A program made the position numbers and the translations under genes. A stretch of DNA of 6,514 nt from the NCBI GenBank assembly GCA_030833825.1, contig JAURGL010000095.1:1-6514 (forward strand), read 5' to 3'. This DNA is from Vulcanococcus sp. SFB_649D_100_25 (lineage in GTDB: Bacteria > Cyanobacteriota > Cyanobacteriia > PCC-6307 > Cyanobiaceae). The notes beneath the pieces are model-generated. The model had not been told where the DNA came from. It searched no databases and was given only the letters and a program-made list of their open reading frames with translations. Below are positions 1-6,308 of the stretch, piece by piece; within the stretch, counting starts at the first letter, position 1, and the number at the start of each line of letters is the position of its first letter.

Positions 1-49
1 GGATCCGGTGGGCCTGCCATCTTGGCGTGCCCCGGGACCCGTTGAGCAC

Positions 50-55
50 TAATAC
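50..55 (+). promoter_or_regulatory. Possible -10 element of psbD
   Basis: TAATAC at 50-55 is the best TANNNT-like hexamer ahead of psbD and would place transcription start near position 62, giving a leader of about 100 nt. No convincing -35 box lies 16-18 bases upstream; TTGGCG at 22-27 is too far away (22 bases). Cyanobacterial photosystem genes often have poor -35 boxes, so this is only a candidate. Confidence 0.25.
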
Positions 56-110
56 CCAAATCGCAATGGTGACGGGCCGTGTCAGCCCTGCAAAACCCGC
101 CTCGCAGCAC

Positions 111-140
111 CGATGAACGTTGTTACCATCGCCCGGTAAC
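111..140 (+). repeat. Overlapping inverted repeats in the psbD leader
   Basis: GTTACC (122-127) and GGTAAC (135-140) form a perfect 6-bp inverted repeat with a 7-base spacer. CGATG (111-115) and CATCG (127-131) form a second 5-bp repeat. The two share bases 127 and 131-adjacent sequence, so in RNA they exclude each other as drawn. The element ends 25 bases before the D2 start codon, in the 5' UTR. It could be a protein-binding site or an RNA hairpin affecting translation or stability. The repeats are seen directly; any role is inference. Confidence 0.4.
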
Positions 141-165
141 CCACAGCCCGCGGTTTTTCCCACCC

Positions 166-1221
166 ATGACGATCGCTGTAGGGCGCGCGCCGCAGCGGGG
201 ATGGTTCGACATCCTCGATGACTGGCTCAAGCGCGACCGCTTCGTTTTTGTCGGGTGGTCGGGTCTGCTCCTGTTCCCCACCGCCTACCTGGCGCTGGGT
301 GGCTGGCTGACCGGCACCACCTTTGTCACCTCCTGGTACACCCACGGCATTGCCAGCTCCTATCTGGAGGGCTGCAACTTCCTCACCGCTGCGGTGAGCA
401 GCCCGGCTGATGCCATGGGCCACTCCCTTCTCCTGCTCTGGGGCCCTGAAGCCCAGGGCGACTTCGTGCGCTGGTGCCAGCTCGGCGGCCTGTGGACCTT
501 CGTGGCCCTGCACGGTGCCTTCTCCCTGATCGGCTTCATGCTGCGTCAGTTCGAGATCGCCCGTCTGGTGGGCATCCGCCCCTACAACGCCATCGCCTTC
601 TCCGGCCCGATTGCGGTGTTCGTCAGTGTCTTCCTGATGTACCCCCTCGGCCAGAGCAGCTGGTTCTTCGCTCCCAGCTTCGGTGTGGCAGCGATCTTCC
701 GCTTCCTCCTCTTCCTGCAGGGCTTCCACAACTGGACCCTGAACCCCTTCCACATGATGGGCGTGGCCGGCATCCTCGGCGGCGCACTGCTGTGTGCGAT
801 CCACGGGGCCACGGTGGAGAACACCCTGTTCGAAGACTCCGATCAGGCGAACACCTTTAAGGCGTTCGAACCCACCCAGGAAGAAGAGACCTATTCGATG
901 GTCACCGCCAACCGCTTCTGGAGCCAGATCTTCGGGATCGCCTTCTCCAACAAGCGCTGGCTGCACTTCTTCATGCTGTTCGTGCCTGTGATGGGCCTGT
1001 GGACCAGCAGCATCGGCATCATCGGCCTGGCCCTCAACCTGCGTGCCTACGACTTCGTGTCGCAGGAAATCCGCGCTGCTGAGGACCCCGAGTTCGAGAC
1101 CTTCTACACGAAGAACATTCTTCTGAACGAAGGCCTGCGCGCCTGGATGGCCCCCGCGGACCAACCGCACGAAAACTTCGTCTTCCCTGAAGAGGTTCTG
1201 CCCCGCGGCAACGCTCTTTGA
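166..1221 (+). CDS. psbD: Photosystem II D2 reaction-centre protein (stand-alone psbD copy)
   Basis: D2 pairs with D1 in the photosystem II core in the thylakoid membrane, carrying P680, one pheophytin, the bound quinone QA and the non-haem iron. The start is ATG 166 because it gives the canonical N-terminus MTIAVGRAPQRGWFD and a 351-residue protein, the usual D2 length. An in-frame GTG at 79 would add 29 unrelated residues. Five membrane helices are evident. Key residues are present, numbered one less than the common D2 numbering: the redox tyrosine Y159 (MYPLGQSSW), peripheral chlorophyll ligand H116, P680 ligand H196 (FHMMG), iron ligands H213 (IHGATVEN) and H267 (WLHFF), and QA-pocket W252. 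No Shine-Dalgarno is visible. psbC, which normally overlaps the 3' end of one psbD copy, is absent and a terminator follows at once. This is therefore the monocistronic psbD2-type copy, a type known in other cyanobacteria to be light-responsive. No mutation or truncation is seen. Confidence 0.98.
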   Translation: MTIAVGRAPQRGWFDILDDWLKRDRFVFVGWSGLLLFPTAYLALGGWLTGTTFVTSWYTHGIASSYLEGCNFLTAAVSSPADAMGHSLLLLWGPEAQGDFVRWCQLGGLWTFVALHGAFSLIGFMLRQFEIARLVGIRPYNAIAFSGPIAVFVSVFLMYPLGQSSWFFAPSFGVAAIFRFLLFLQGFHNWTLNPFHMMGVAGILGGALLCAIHGATVENTLFEDSDQANTFKAFEPTQEEETYSMVTANRFWSQIFGIAFSNKRWLHFFMLFVPVMGLWTSSIGIIGLALNLRAYDFVSQEIRAAEDPEFETFYTKNILLNEGLRAWMAPADQPHENFVFPEEVLPRGNAL

Positions 1222-1248
1222 TCCCTGGTGGTTTCAACGAGTTTCTGC

Positions 1249-1273
1249 AGGCTCCCTTCGGGGAGCCTTTTTT
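1249..1273 (+). terminator. Rho-independent terminator of psbD
   Basis: A perfect 8-bp stem (AGGCTCCC at 1249-1256, GGGAGCCT at 1261-1268) closes on a TTCG tetraloop with the stabilising C-G closing pair, and the T run 1268-1273 follows. It begins 28 bases after the psbD stop codon. This shows that psbD is transcribed alone and separates it from the small-peptide unit downstream. Confidence 0.88.
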
Positions 1274-1286
1274 ATTGGCGAAAAAC

Positions 1287-1328
1287 TGTCGTTATCCACA
1301 CACGCCGCACTGGCGCTCCCGATAGCAT
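1287..1328 (+). promoter_or_regulatory. Candidate NtcA-activated promoter
   Basis: TGT (1287-1289), ten bases, then ACA (1300-1302) matches the relaxed TGT-N10-ACA form of the NtcA site; the stricter GTA-N8-TAC form is not met. Twenty-one bases after the GT-N10-AC core comes TAGCAT (1323-1328), which fits the TAN3T -10 box at the class II NtcA spacing (about 20-24 bases). No other -35 box is evident, as expected for an NtcA-dependent promoter. Transcription would start near 1335 and read into the structured leader and 17-codon ORF. The site is short and degenerate, so chance occurrence is possible. Confidence 0.3.
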
Positions 1329-1350
1329 GAGCGGGTCTCGTCAGCAGTGA

Positions 1351-1418
1351 TGTGGCCACGCAGAACCCTTCGGGGGGAAGCGTTGCCGGATGCATCGCCG
1401 GCTGGCATTAACCCCACA
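1351..1418 (+). ncRNA. Structured leader RNA, possible Downstream-peptide-type glutamine riboswitch
   Basis: The bases fold on paper into a three-way junction. The closing stem pairs TGTGG (1351-1355) with CCACA (1414-1418); GCCA/TGGC (1355-1358/1403-1406) is a competing inner extension. Hairpin 1 pairs ACGC with GCGT (1358-1361/1380-1383), then an AGAA/GGAA internal loop, then CCC-TTCG-GGG (1366-1375). Hairpin 2 is GCCGG/CCGGC (1385-1389/1398-1402). Its loop ATGC (1390-1393) can pair with GCAT (1405-1408), an H-type pseudoknot. A Shine-Dalgarno and a 17-codon ORF follow directly. Known background: picocyanobacteria carry 'Downstream-peptide' RNAs, glutamine-binding aptamers with a junction and pseudoknot placed before very short ORFs. 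The architecture and position fit, but I could not match the family consensus base by base. It could instead be another cyanobacterial leader or sRNA. Confidence 0.45.
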
Positions 1419-1431
1419 GGAGGAGGTGCCC

Positions 1432-1485
1432 GTGTCCCAGAGTTCTATGAAGCAGGGTCTGCTGATCGCGGAGAACGCCGGCTGA
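1432..1485 (+). CDS. 17-residue micropeptide ORF behind the structured leader
   Basis: GTG at 1432 opens a 17-codon frame ending in TGA (1483-1485): MSQSSMKQGLLIAENAG. AGGAGGAGGT (1418-1427) lies immediately upstream, with AGGAGG ending 5 bases before the GTG. It is the strongest ribosome binding site in the window, whereas the other genes have little or none. An internal ATG at 1447 is about 20 bases from it, so GTG is preferred. There is no signal peptide or membrane segment. The start of the ribosome binding site touches the closing stem of the leader RNA, so folding could control translation. A CGCCG/CGGCG hairpin (1476-1480/1489-1493) spans the stop codon. ORFs behind Downstream-peptide RNAs are typically this short, and some glutamine-riboswitch targets act on nitrogen assimilation (for example PirA and GifB). 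I do not recognise this peptide as any of them, and its function is unknown. Confidence 0.5.
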   Translation: MSQSSMKQGLLIAENAG

Positions 1486-1541
1486 TTTCGGCGCCTCGTT
1501 CCTAGATCAAACGGTTCCGCGTCAGAGCGGACCCGGCGAGA

Positions 1542-1578
1542 GCCCCCGGTTCCCTTTGGGAGTCGGGGGCATCGTTTT
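1542..1578 (+). terminator. Hairpin terminator of the micropeptide unit
   Basis: GCCCCCGGTTCCC (1542-1554) pairs with GGGAGTCGGGGGC (1558-1570) over 13 bp, including two G-T wobbles, around a TTT loop. CGTTTT follows at 1573-1578, a short T run a few bases after the stem, so rightward termination is plausible but not ideal. The stem also sits 7 bases beyond the stop codon of the leftward operon. On that strand no T run follows, so any termination there would be less efficient or would work by another mechanism. Confidence 0.6.
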
Positions 1579-2518
1579 ACTTGGCAGTGCGACTTAGATC
1601 GGGCTGGCGCACGAGAGCCAATACGCCAACTAAGCAGGGCAGAGCCAAGGTGCAGAGCCGCAGCAACAGGGTGACAGCTAAGGCCTGGGAGCGGTCGGCG
1701 CCGTAGAGCATCGCCAGGCCAATCGAGGTGGCTTCACTGGTGCCTAGGCCTGCGGGGAGGAGTGAGATCACTCCGCCCAGGCCGGTGGCGGTGCGGATCA
1801 CGGCGGTGTGGTGCCAATCCAGCGGCACCCCCAACCCCCCATAGACGGCCATCAACAACCAGGCTTCGGCCATCCAGCAGAAACACGCCATCAGGGTTCC
1901 CACCAGCAGCGGCCAGGGCTTCATCAGTTGGCGCATGCGCCCCATCGCCAGCAGGGCCTCGCGCAGGAGACGAAGGAGTCCGCTCCAGCGTTGATGCAGG
2001 GGGAGGGTCTCGAGCCAGTGCTCCATGCGGCGCAGCACCCGCGGATGGGTCAGCAGCCAGCCCCCGCCTCCCAGGACGGCAAGGCCGATCAGCATCGCTG
2101 CCCAAACCCGCTCCCCCAGGCCCCAGCTCAGCACCAGCAGTGCACTGGCTAGATCAGCCAGCCGTTCCGCCAGGGTGATGCCGACTCCAACGGTGAGGGG
2201 AAGACCATGGCGGCGTTGCAGCCAGAGCCCGCGAACGGCCTCTCCGCTACGGCCGGGTGCGGCGATCAGGGCCAGACCCGCCGCATAAATCTTGGCGGCC
2301 GCTTTAAAGCGCAGCGGAAAGCCCAGTTGCTGCAAATAAAACTGCCAGCGGCCCTCCAGCACCAGATGGTTGCTCAGGCAGATCGCCGGGGCGATCAACC
2401 ACCACTGCCAGGGGAGTTGCCACAAGGTCGCACTCACCTCCTGGATCCCGAAGGCGGTGGTGAGGCCCAGGTAGATCGCTAGGGCGGCGACCAGTCCAAA
2501 CAGCCAGCGGCGACGCAT
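1577..2518 (-). CDS. LPG-synthase-TM / flippase-like integral membrane protein
   Basis: This 313-residue protein belongs by appearance to the lysylphosphatidylglycerol synthase transmembrane family (UPF0104, PF03706; COG0392). Family hallmarks are AAPGRSGEAVR (86-96), AERLADL (117-123) and LLPAGLGTSEA (253-263), set among about seven or eight hydrophobic helices (near 5-23, 37-52, 75-88, 110-134, 138-155, 203-226, 246-270 and 278-303). The soluble aminoacyl-transfer domain of true MprF is absent, so it is not an LPG synthase. Such stand-alone proteins are usually annotated as flippase-like and often sit beside glycosyltransferases. The ATG at 2518 shares one base with the stop of the upstream gene (TGATG), indicating translational coupling. 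A GTG at 2557 would add 13 residues and a 40-base overlap and is less likely. No Shine-Dalgarno is clear. Involvement in moving a lipid-linked sugar or glycolipid is inference from neighbours. Confidence 0.85.
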   Translation of the reverse strand: MRRRWLFGLVAALAIYLGLTTAFGIQEVSATLWQLPWQWWLIAPAICLSNHLVLEGRWQFYLQQLGFPLRFKAAAKIYAAGLALIAAPGRSGEAVRGLWLQRRHGLPLTVGVGITLAERLADLASALLVLSWGLGERVWAAMLIGLAVLGGGGWLLTHPRVLRRMEHWLETLPLHQRWSGLLRLLREALLAMGRMRQLMKPWPLLVGTLMACFCWMAEAWLLMAVYGGLGVPLDWHHTAVIRTATGLGGVISLLPAGLGTSEATSIGLAMLYGADRSQALAVTLLLRLCTLALPCLVGVLALVRQPDLSRTAK

Positions 2519-3912
2519 CAGGGGATGAAACGCAGCTTCCGGGCTGCATACAGGCACATCTGAGCCAGGATCAGGCCCTCTTTGACATGGGCGATGTTGG
2601 AGGAGCCGTAGCTGCGCTCCTGATAGCGCACTGGCACCTCAACGATCTTGAGGTTGAGTTTGCTGGCGCCGAACAGCAGGTCAAAGTCTCCGAAGGGGTC
2701 GAAGTCTCCGAAGTAACTGCGACCGGCCTTGAGACGTTCGTAGTCCTGCTTCCAGATCACCTTCGTGCCGCACAGCGTGTCTTTGAGCCGCTGGCGCAGC
2801 AGCCAGGAGAAGACGGCGGCGAAAAACCGATTGGCGGCCGTGTTCAGCGGGGGCATCGCTTCCCAGCTGCGGGGGTAGACGAGGCGGCAGCCATTGACGA
2901 ACTCCCCCCGTCCATCGGCCATGGCCTGGGCAAAGCGCGGCAGATCCTCAGGCCTCACGGTGAGATCGGCATCGAGGATCATCAACACCTCCCCCTCGGC
3001 CTGATCGAACCCGAGCCAGACCGCATCGGCCTTGCCCTTGCCGCTCTGGCGGAATTTGCGCAGCCGCAACGGACCCTGGTAGGTGGCGCAGACCCGCTCG
3101 ATTTCCTCCCATGTGTTGTCGGAGGAATGCCCCTCCACGAACAGCACCTCGGTGAAGCGCCCCAGTTGAGGCAGGCGCTCGATCGCCGGAGCAATGTTCC
3201 CGGCTTCGTTGCGGGCGGGGATCACCACGCTGACGCTGGGGTTCTGCCGCTGCTGACGGCCAGGGCGGGCCACCATCCAGTGGGTCAGGCCCAGGTTGTC
3301 GATCAGCGGGAGTTGGCTGAGCCAACGGTTGGCCAGCGGGGTGATCAGCGGGATCCGGCGTGGGATCAAGCAGCGCTGCCCCTGCTTGAGCACTTCCCAG
3401 CCCGCCAGGTCCAGCAGGTTGTTGACGTCGTTGGGCGTCAACCAGCTCTCTGGGGGTTGCGGTTGCCGTTGACCGAGGCGCTCGGCGGCTTTCAGGAGCG
3501 GTTGCCAGAGCCAGTTGTGGAAACTCACCACCAGGCGAGTGCGCGGGTGGCAGAAGGCCTCGAGCCGCTCCAGCAAACCCTGCACGTCCTGAAGAGTGTT
3601 GAGGGTGTTGGGCAGCAGGATCACATCGAAGGGCTGGCTTTCTCCGATGCTCTGGGGGCTGATGGTTTCGGGATCAGCCGTCAGGATTCGCAGCTCCGGG
3701 TGGCGCTCCCGCGCCGCCTGAGCCAGGTCGGGATTGACTTCGATGCCGACCCCATGGGCCGGTTGGAGGCGAGCCAGCAGATCGGCGGGGCCGCAGCCGA
3801 TCTCCAAGACCCGCTGCCCGGGGGGCACCAAGAGTTGATGCAGGCGCTCCAGATCGGCGTAGTACGTGCGGTTGCGCTGCCGGAAGCGGATCTGCTGACT
3901 CGGGGCACTCAT
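2518..3912 (-). CDS. Fused SAM-dependent methyltransferase and GT2 glycosyltransferase
   Basis: This 464-residue, apparently soluble or peripheral protein has two domains. Residues about 10-215 are a class I methyltransferase: motif I is VLEIGCGPADLL (35-46), an acidic residue ends the second strand (E58 in GIEVNP), and FDVILLPNTLNTL (95-107) is the motif II region. Residues about 226-464 are a GT-A fold family 2 glycosyltransferase of the polyprenyl-phosphate (DPM1-like) type: SVVIPARNEAGNI (227-239), the nucleotide-sugar aspartates in VEGHSSDNT (259-267), the metal-binding DAD at 314-316, and the DTLCGTKVI (378-386) and GDFD acceptor-side motifs (402-411). No C-terminal membrane helices follow, as in catalytic-only DPM1. 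By family, the GT2 half would transfer a sugar from a nucleotide to polyprenyl phosphate at the cytoplasmic face. The methylated substrate is unknown. The ATG overlaps the upstream stop by 4 bases (ATGA), and its own stop overlaps the next start by one base. Confidence 0.9.
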   Translation of the reverse strand: MSAPSQQIRFRQRNRTYYADLERLHQLLVPPGQRVLEIGCGPADLLARLQPAHGVGIEVNPDLAQAARERHPELRILTADPETISPQSIGESQPFDVILLPNTLNTLQDVQGLLERLEAFCHPRTRLVVSFHNWLWQPLLKAAERLGQRQPQPPESWLTPNDVNNLLDLAGWEVLKQGQRCLIPRRIPLITPLANRWLSQLPLIDNLGLTHWMVARPGRQQRQNPSVSVVIPARNEAGNIAPAIERLPQLGRFTEVLFVEGHSSDNTWEEIERVCATYQGPLRLRKFRQSGKGKADAVWLGFDQAEGEVLMILDADLTVRPEDLPRFAQAMADGRGEFVNGCRLVYPRSWEAMPPLNTAANRFFAAVFSWLLRQRLKDTLCGTKVIWKQDYERLKAGRSYFGDFDPFGDFDLLFGASKLNLKIVEVPVRYQERSYGSSNIAHVKEGLILAQMCLYAARKLRFIP

Positions 3913-6308
3913 GAACGAAGCAGGCTCAGGGTTTGGGGCAGATCCAGGCGCAGGGCGCTGGCCACGATGCGCAGGGTGCGCACTGTGCTGTTGTCAGGAC
4001 TCATCTTCGCCGCTTGATCAAGGGCGCTCTGCGCTGCGGCAGGGCGGAAGCGATACAGCTCCACCACACCAAGCCCAAGCAGGGCGTTGGGGTTGCCCGG
4101 ATCGAGGCGCTGCACCTGCTGCAGAGTCAAAGCAGCATCGCCCGCATGGCGTTGCAGGGCCTGCGCCAGAGCCAGTCCGTAGAGATCGTTGAGGTTTTGG
4201 GGTTCCTGCTGGAGCCGTGCGGACAGGATCGTCTCGGCATTGGCCAGATACACCTGCTCCGGATCGCTCTGGTTGAGCTGCCCCACCTTGGAGAAGAGGT
4301 CATCCAGCTCTCCGCGGCGCAGTTGCCCCCCCAGGCTCCGCAGCAGGGCGACCCGGTTGCTGGCCAGCGCCCCAGGCGTGGCCTCAGCCGGCTGCAGTTG
4401 CACGAGCGGATCGGCGAGCTTGATGGGTTGGCGGGCTCCATTGGCTTGCAGGAGCTGTAGTTGCGCAGTCCACGGGCCCCCGCTCGCGGGAAGTGCCAGG
4501 CGTTGTTCCACCTGCAGGCAACCGGTTTCAGCCCGCAGCAGGCCCTGGCCCACTGCCTGATCCGCCTGCAGGCTCTCGCGGCCGTTGCGTAGATCGATGA
4601 GCAATTGGGCCCCGCTCAACTGTTGGGCGCGTCCCCTCAGCTGCACCTGCAGCCCCCCGGGGATCGCTTCGAGTCGGGCGCTGGGGAGACGCCCTTCGCA
4701 GCGCACCGCATCCGCCTGCACGCTGAGTTGGCGGCGCCTCATCAAGACAGCGGTGCTGCCATCGGGCAGGGCCCAGCGGCCGGCCTCTTGAAACGCTGGC
4801 GATTCCATCACCAACTCGCTTTGGCGGGCCTGGCGTTCATCGCTCATCACCCCCTGGTCGCCCCCCTTCAGGAGGAACCAATCGAAGTTGCTCAGTTCCT
4901 CGTCGCTGCGGTCTTTGGGGGCCACGGTCTGCCGGGCTGCCACACGGGCCTGCTGCCGGCGGCCTTCGGCCTCCAGGTTGAAGGCATTGAGGCGCTCACT
5001 GTCGGGGAGCACCGCCAGGGTGGAGAGCTGGTGGGGACTGGTTTGGCGGATCGCGGCCACGATCTGCTCGAGCGGCCAGCCGCTCTCTCGGTTGGGGCGA
5101 TGGGGCGGGAAGCCGGTGAGATCAGCCCCCCAGCCGAACTGGCTCCAGGCCACCCCGCTTAAGCCGAGGATCACGATGGCTGCCTTCCAGAGAGGGCCCC
5201 AGCGCTGCTGCACCTGAGCCACCAGGATCCCCAGCAGCAGGGCGAACTGGGGCAGCAGGGGCAGCACGAAGCGGAAGTCTTTGCTGGACATCAGGATGCA
5301 AACCAGCAGGCCCCCCAGCGGGAAGCTCAGCCACCACAGCCACCATCCGGCTGGCCTTGGGGCTAGCTGCAAGCGCCCGCCCCGGCGCAGGCGCTGTACC
5401 AGCGCAAGGGCCGCCCCGGCCAGTACCAATCCGGTGAGGGCGCTCCCCTGCATCGTGGGCAGCAGCTTCGGGTAGTAGAGCCAGCCCTCGAGGCTGTTGG
5501 CCTCCAGGCCCTCCTGGTAAGCCACGCCCCATTGGCGGGCTTTGTTGATCGTGCTGAGGATCGTCAGCCAGTTCTGGCTGAGCCAGGGCCAGGCCAGGGC
5601 CCAGGCCACGACCACAGCTAGGAGTCCCTGCAGGGTGCTGATCCAGTGGCGCCGGCGGGCTGCGCGCAGCACCAGCAACGCCAGGGGCAGCCAGAGGAGC
5701 ACCAGTCCCGTGGGCCTGGTGAGGACCACCGCTCCCAGCCCCGCTCCGGCGGCCACGGCCCACCACCAGCGACCGCGGCCCGGTGCGCTCCAGCGCCACC
5801 GGCTCAGGAGCCACCAGCTGAGGGTGAGCACCGCCGTGAGGCTGAGGTCAATCAGGTAGTCGGTGCGCTGGTTCAGCAGGGCCGGCGCCAGGGCGCTGAA
5901 CGTGGCGGCCCAGAGGCCAGCGCTGCGGCTGTGGAGTTGCCGTCCCAACCCATAGGTGCTCAGAAGCAACAGTCCGTTGAACACGGCCCCTGAGGCCATC
6001 GCGCTGGCGAAGCTCGGCCCCAGCAGCGCAAGCACTGGAGCGCTGAGCACATAGGTGAGCGGACCCCGGTAGCTGGGGGCTTGCGCCCAGAGCTCATGCC
6101 ACCAAAGGCCGCTCCAGGGGGCAGGGCTGCTGAGGACCTGCCAGATGCCGAAGGCGCGGCTGAGGTGATCGCCCTGGTCCCAGGCGGGAGGGGCCTGGTG
6201 CTGCTGAATCCAGAGGCCGTCCAGCAGCAGGCAGAGCAGCCAGAGGGCCAGCAGCAGCAGGCCATCGCGCCGGTTCAGTTGCCGCTGGGGCTGCGTACCA
6301 AGGTCCAT
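3909..6308 (-). CDS. GT-C (GT39/ArnT-like) membrane glycosyltransferase with C-terminal TPR region
   Basis: A 799-residue protein. Residues about 14-390 hold ten or eleven hydrophobic helices typical of polyprenyl-phosphate-sugar-dependent GT-C enzymes (PMT/ArnT, PF13231/PF02366). AWDQGDH (42-48) in the first outer loop supplies the expected catalytic acidic residues. RTDYLIDL (148-155) is the second conserved acidic loop, and KDFRFVLPLLP (343-353) is the usual basic-aromatic-proline motif before a late helix. Residues about 395-525 form a non-membrane domain, and about 526-640 a beta-rich stretch I cannot name. Residues about 655-775 are helical with TPR-like repeats (NLNDLYGLALAQAL, NALLGLGVVELYRF). 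The enzyme should transfer sugar on the outer face, and the TPR part may bind partners. At nearly 800 residues it exceeds the usual 500-600 of the family. ATG 6308 lies 34 bases inside the preceding gene and has no Shine-Dalgarno, so expression is probably coupled. Donor and acceptor are unknown. Confidence 0.88.
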   Translation of the reverse strand: MDLGTQPQRQLNRRDGLLLLALWLLCLLLDGLWIQQHQAPPAWDQGDHLSRAFGIWQVLSSPAPWSGLWWHELWAQAPSYRGPLTYVLSAPVLALLGPSFASAMASGAVFNGLLLLSTYGLGRQLHSRSAGLWAATFSALAPALLNQRTDYLIDLSLTAVLTLSWWLLSRWRWSAPGRGRWWWAVAAGAGLGAVVLTRPTGLVLLWLPLALLVLRAARRRHWISTLQGLLAVVVAWALAWPWLSQNWLTILSTINKARQWGVAYQEGLEANSLEGWLYYPKLLPTMQGSALTGLVLAGAALALVQRLRRGGRLQLAPRPAGWWLWWLSFPLGGLLVCILMSSKDFRFVLPLLPQFALLLGILVAQVQQRWGPLWKAAIVILGLSGVAWSQFGWGADLTGFPPHRPNRESGWPLEQIVAAIRQTSPHQLSTLAVLPDSERLNAFNLEAEGRRQQARVAARQTVAPKDRSDEELSNFDWFLLKGGDQGVMSDERQARQSELVMESPAFQEAGRWALPDGSTAVLMRRRQLSVQADAVRCEGRLPSARLEAIPGGLQVQLRGRAQQLSGAQLLIDLRNGRESLQADQAVGQGLLRAETGCLQVEQRLALPASGGPWTAQLQLLQANGARQPIKLADPLVQLQPAEATPGALASNRVALLRSLGGQLRRGELDDLFSKVGQLNQSDPEQVYLANAETILSARLQQEPQNLNDLYGLALAQALQRHAGDAALTLQQVQRLDPGNPNALLGLGVVELYRFRPAAAQSALDQAAKMSPDNSTVRTLRIVASALRLDLPQTLSLLRS

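Noticed and set aside
1..6. BamHI site (GGATCC) exactly at the window start
   Set aside because: It could be a clone end, but a six-base site at an edge may be chance and says nothing about biology.
79..165. In-frame upstream extension of D2 from GTG 79
   Set aside because: The extra 29 residues are proline- and arginine-rich, unlike any D2, while ATG 166 gives the canonical N-terminus and length. The absence of stops here is a GC effect.
82..1170. 362-codon open frame antisense to psbD
   Set aside because: Its composition (very rich in E, G, H, A, Q) and lack of any domain mark it as a mirror of a high-GC conserved gene.
1287..1500. tmRNA, 6S RNA or Yfr1 as the identity of the intergenic RNA
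   Set aside because: No tmRNA acceptor end or tag sequence, no long 6S-type bulged duplex, and no Yfr1 ACUCCUCACAC motif is present.
1577..2518. True MprF lysylphosphatidylglycerol synthase
   Set aside because: Only the membrane domain is present; the cytoplasmic aminoacyl-transfer domain is missing.
2680..2713. Near-perfect 16-base tandem repeat (offset 18) encoding FGDFD twice in the GT2 domain
   Set aside because: I recall the doubled FGDFDPFGDFD motif as common in this GT2 family, so it is more likely a conserved signature than a recent slippage event; an alignment would settle it.
2587..4017. 476-codon open frame antisense to the methyltransferase-GT2 gene
   Set aside because: It is a low-complexity shadow of a well-supported gene on the other strand, with no recognisable domain and no ribosome binding site considered convincing.
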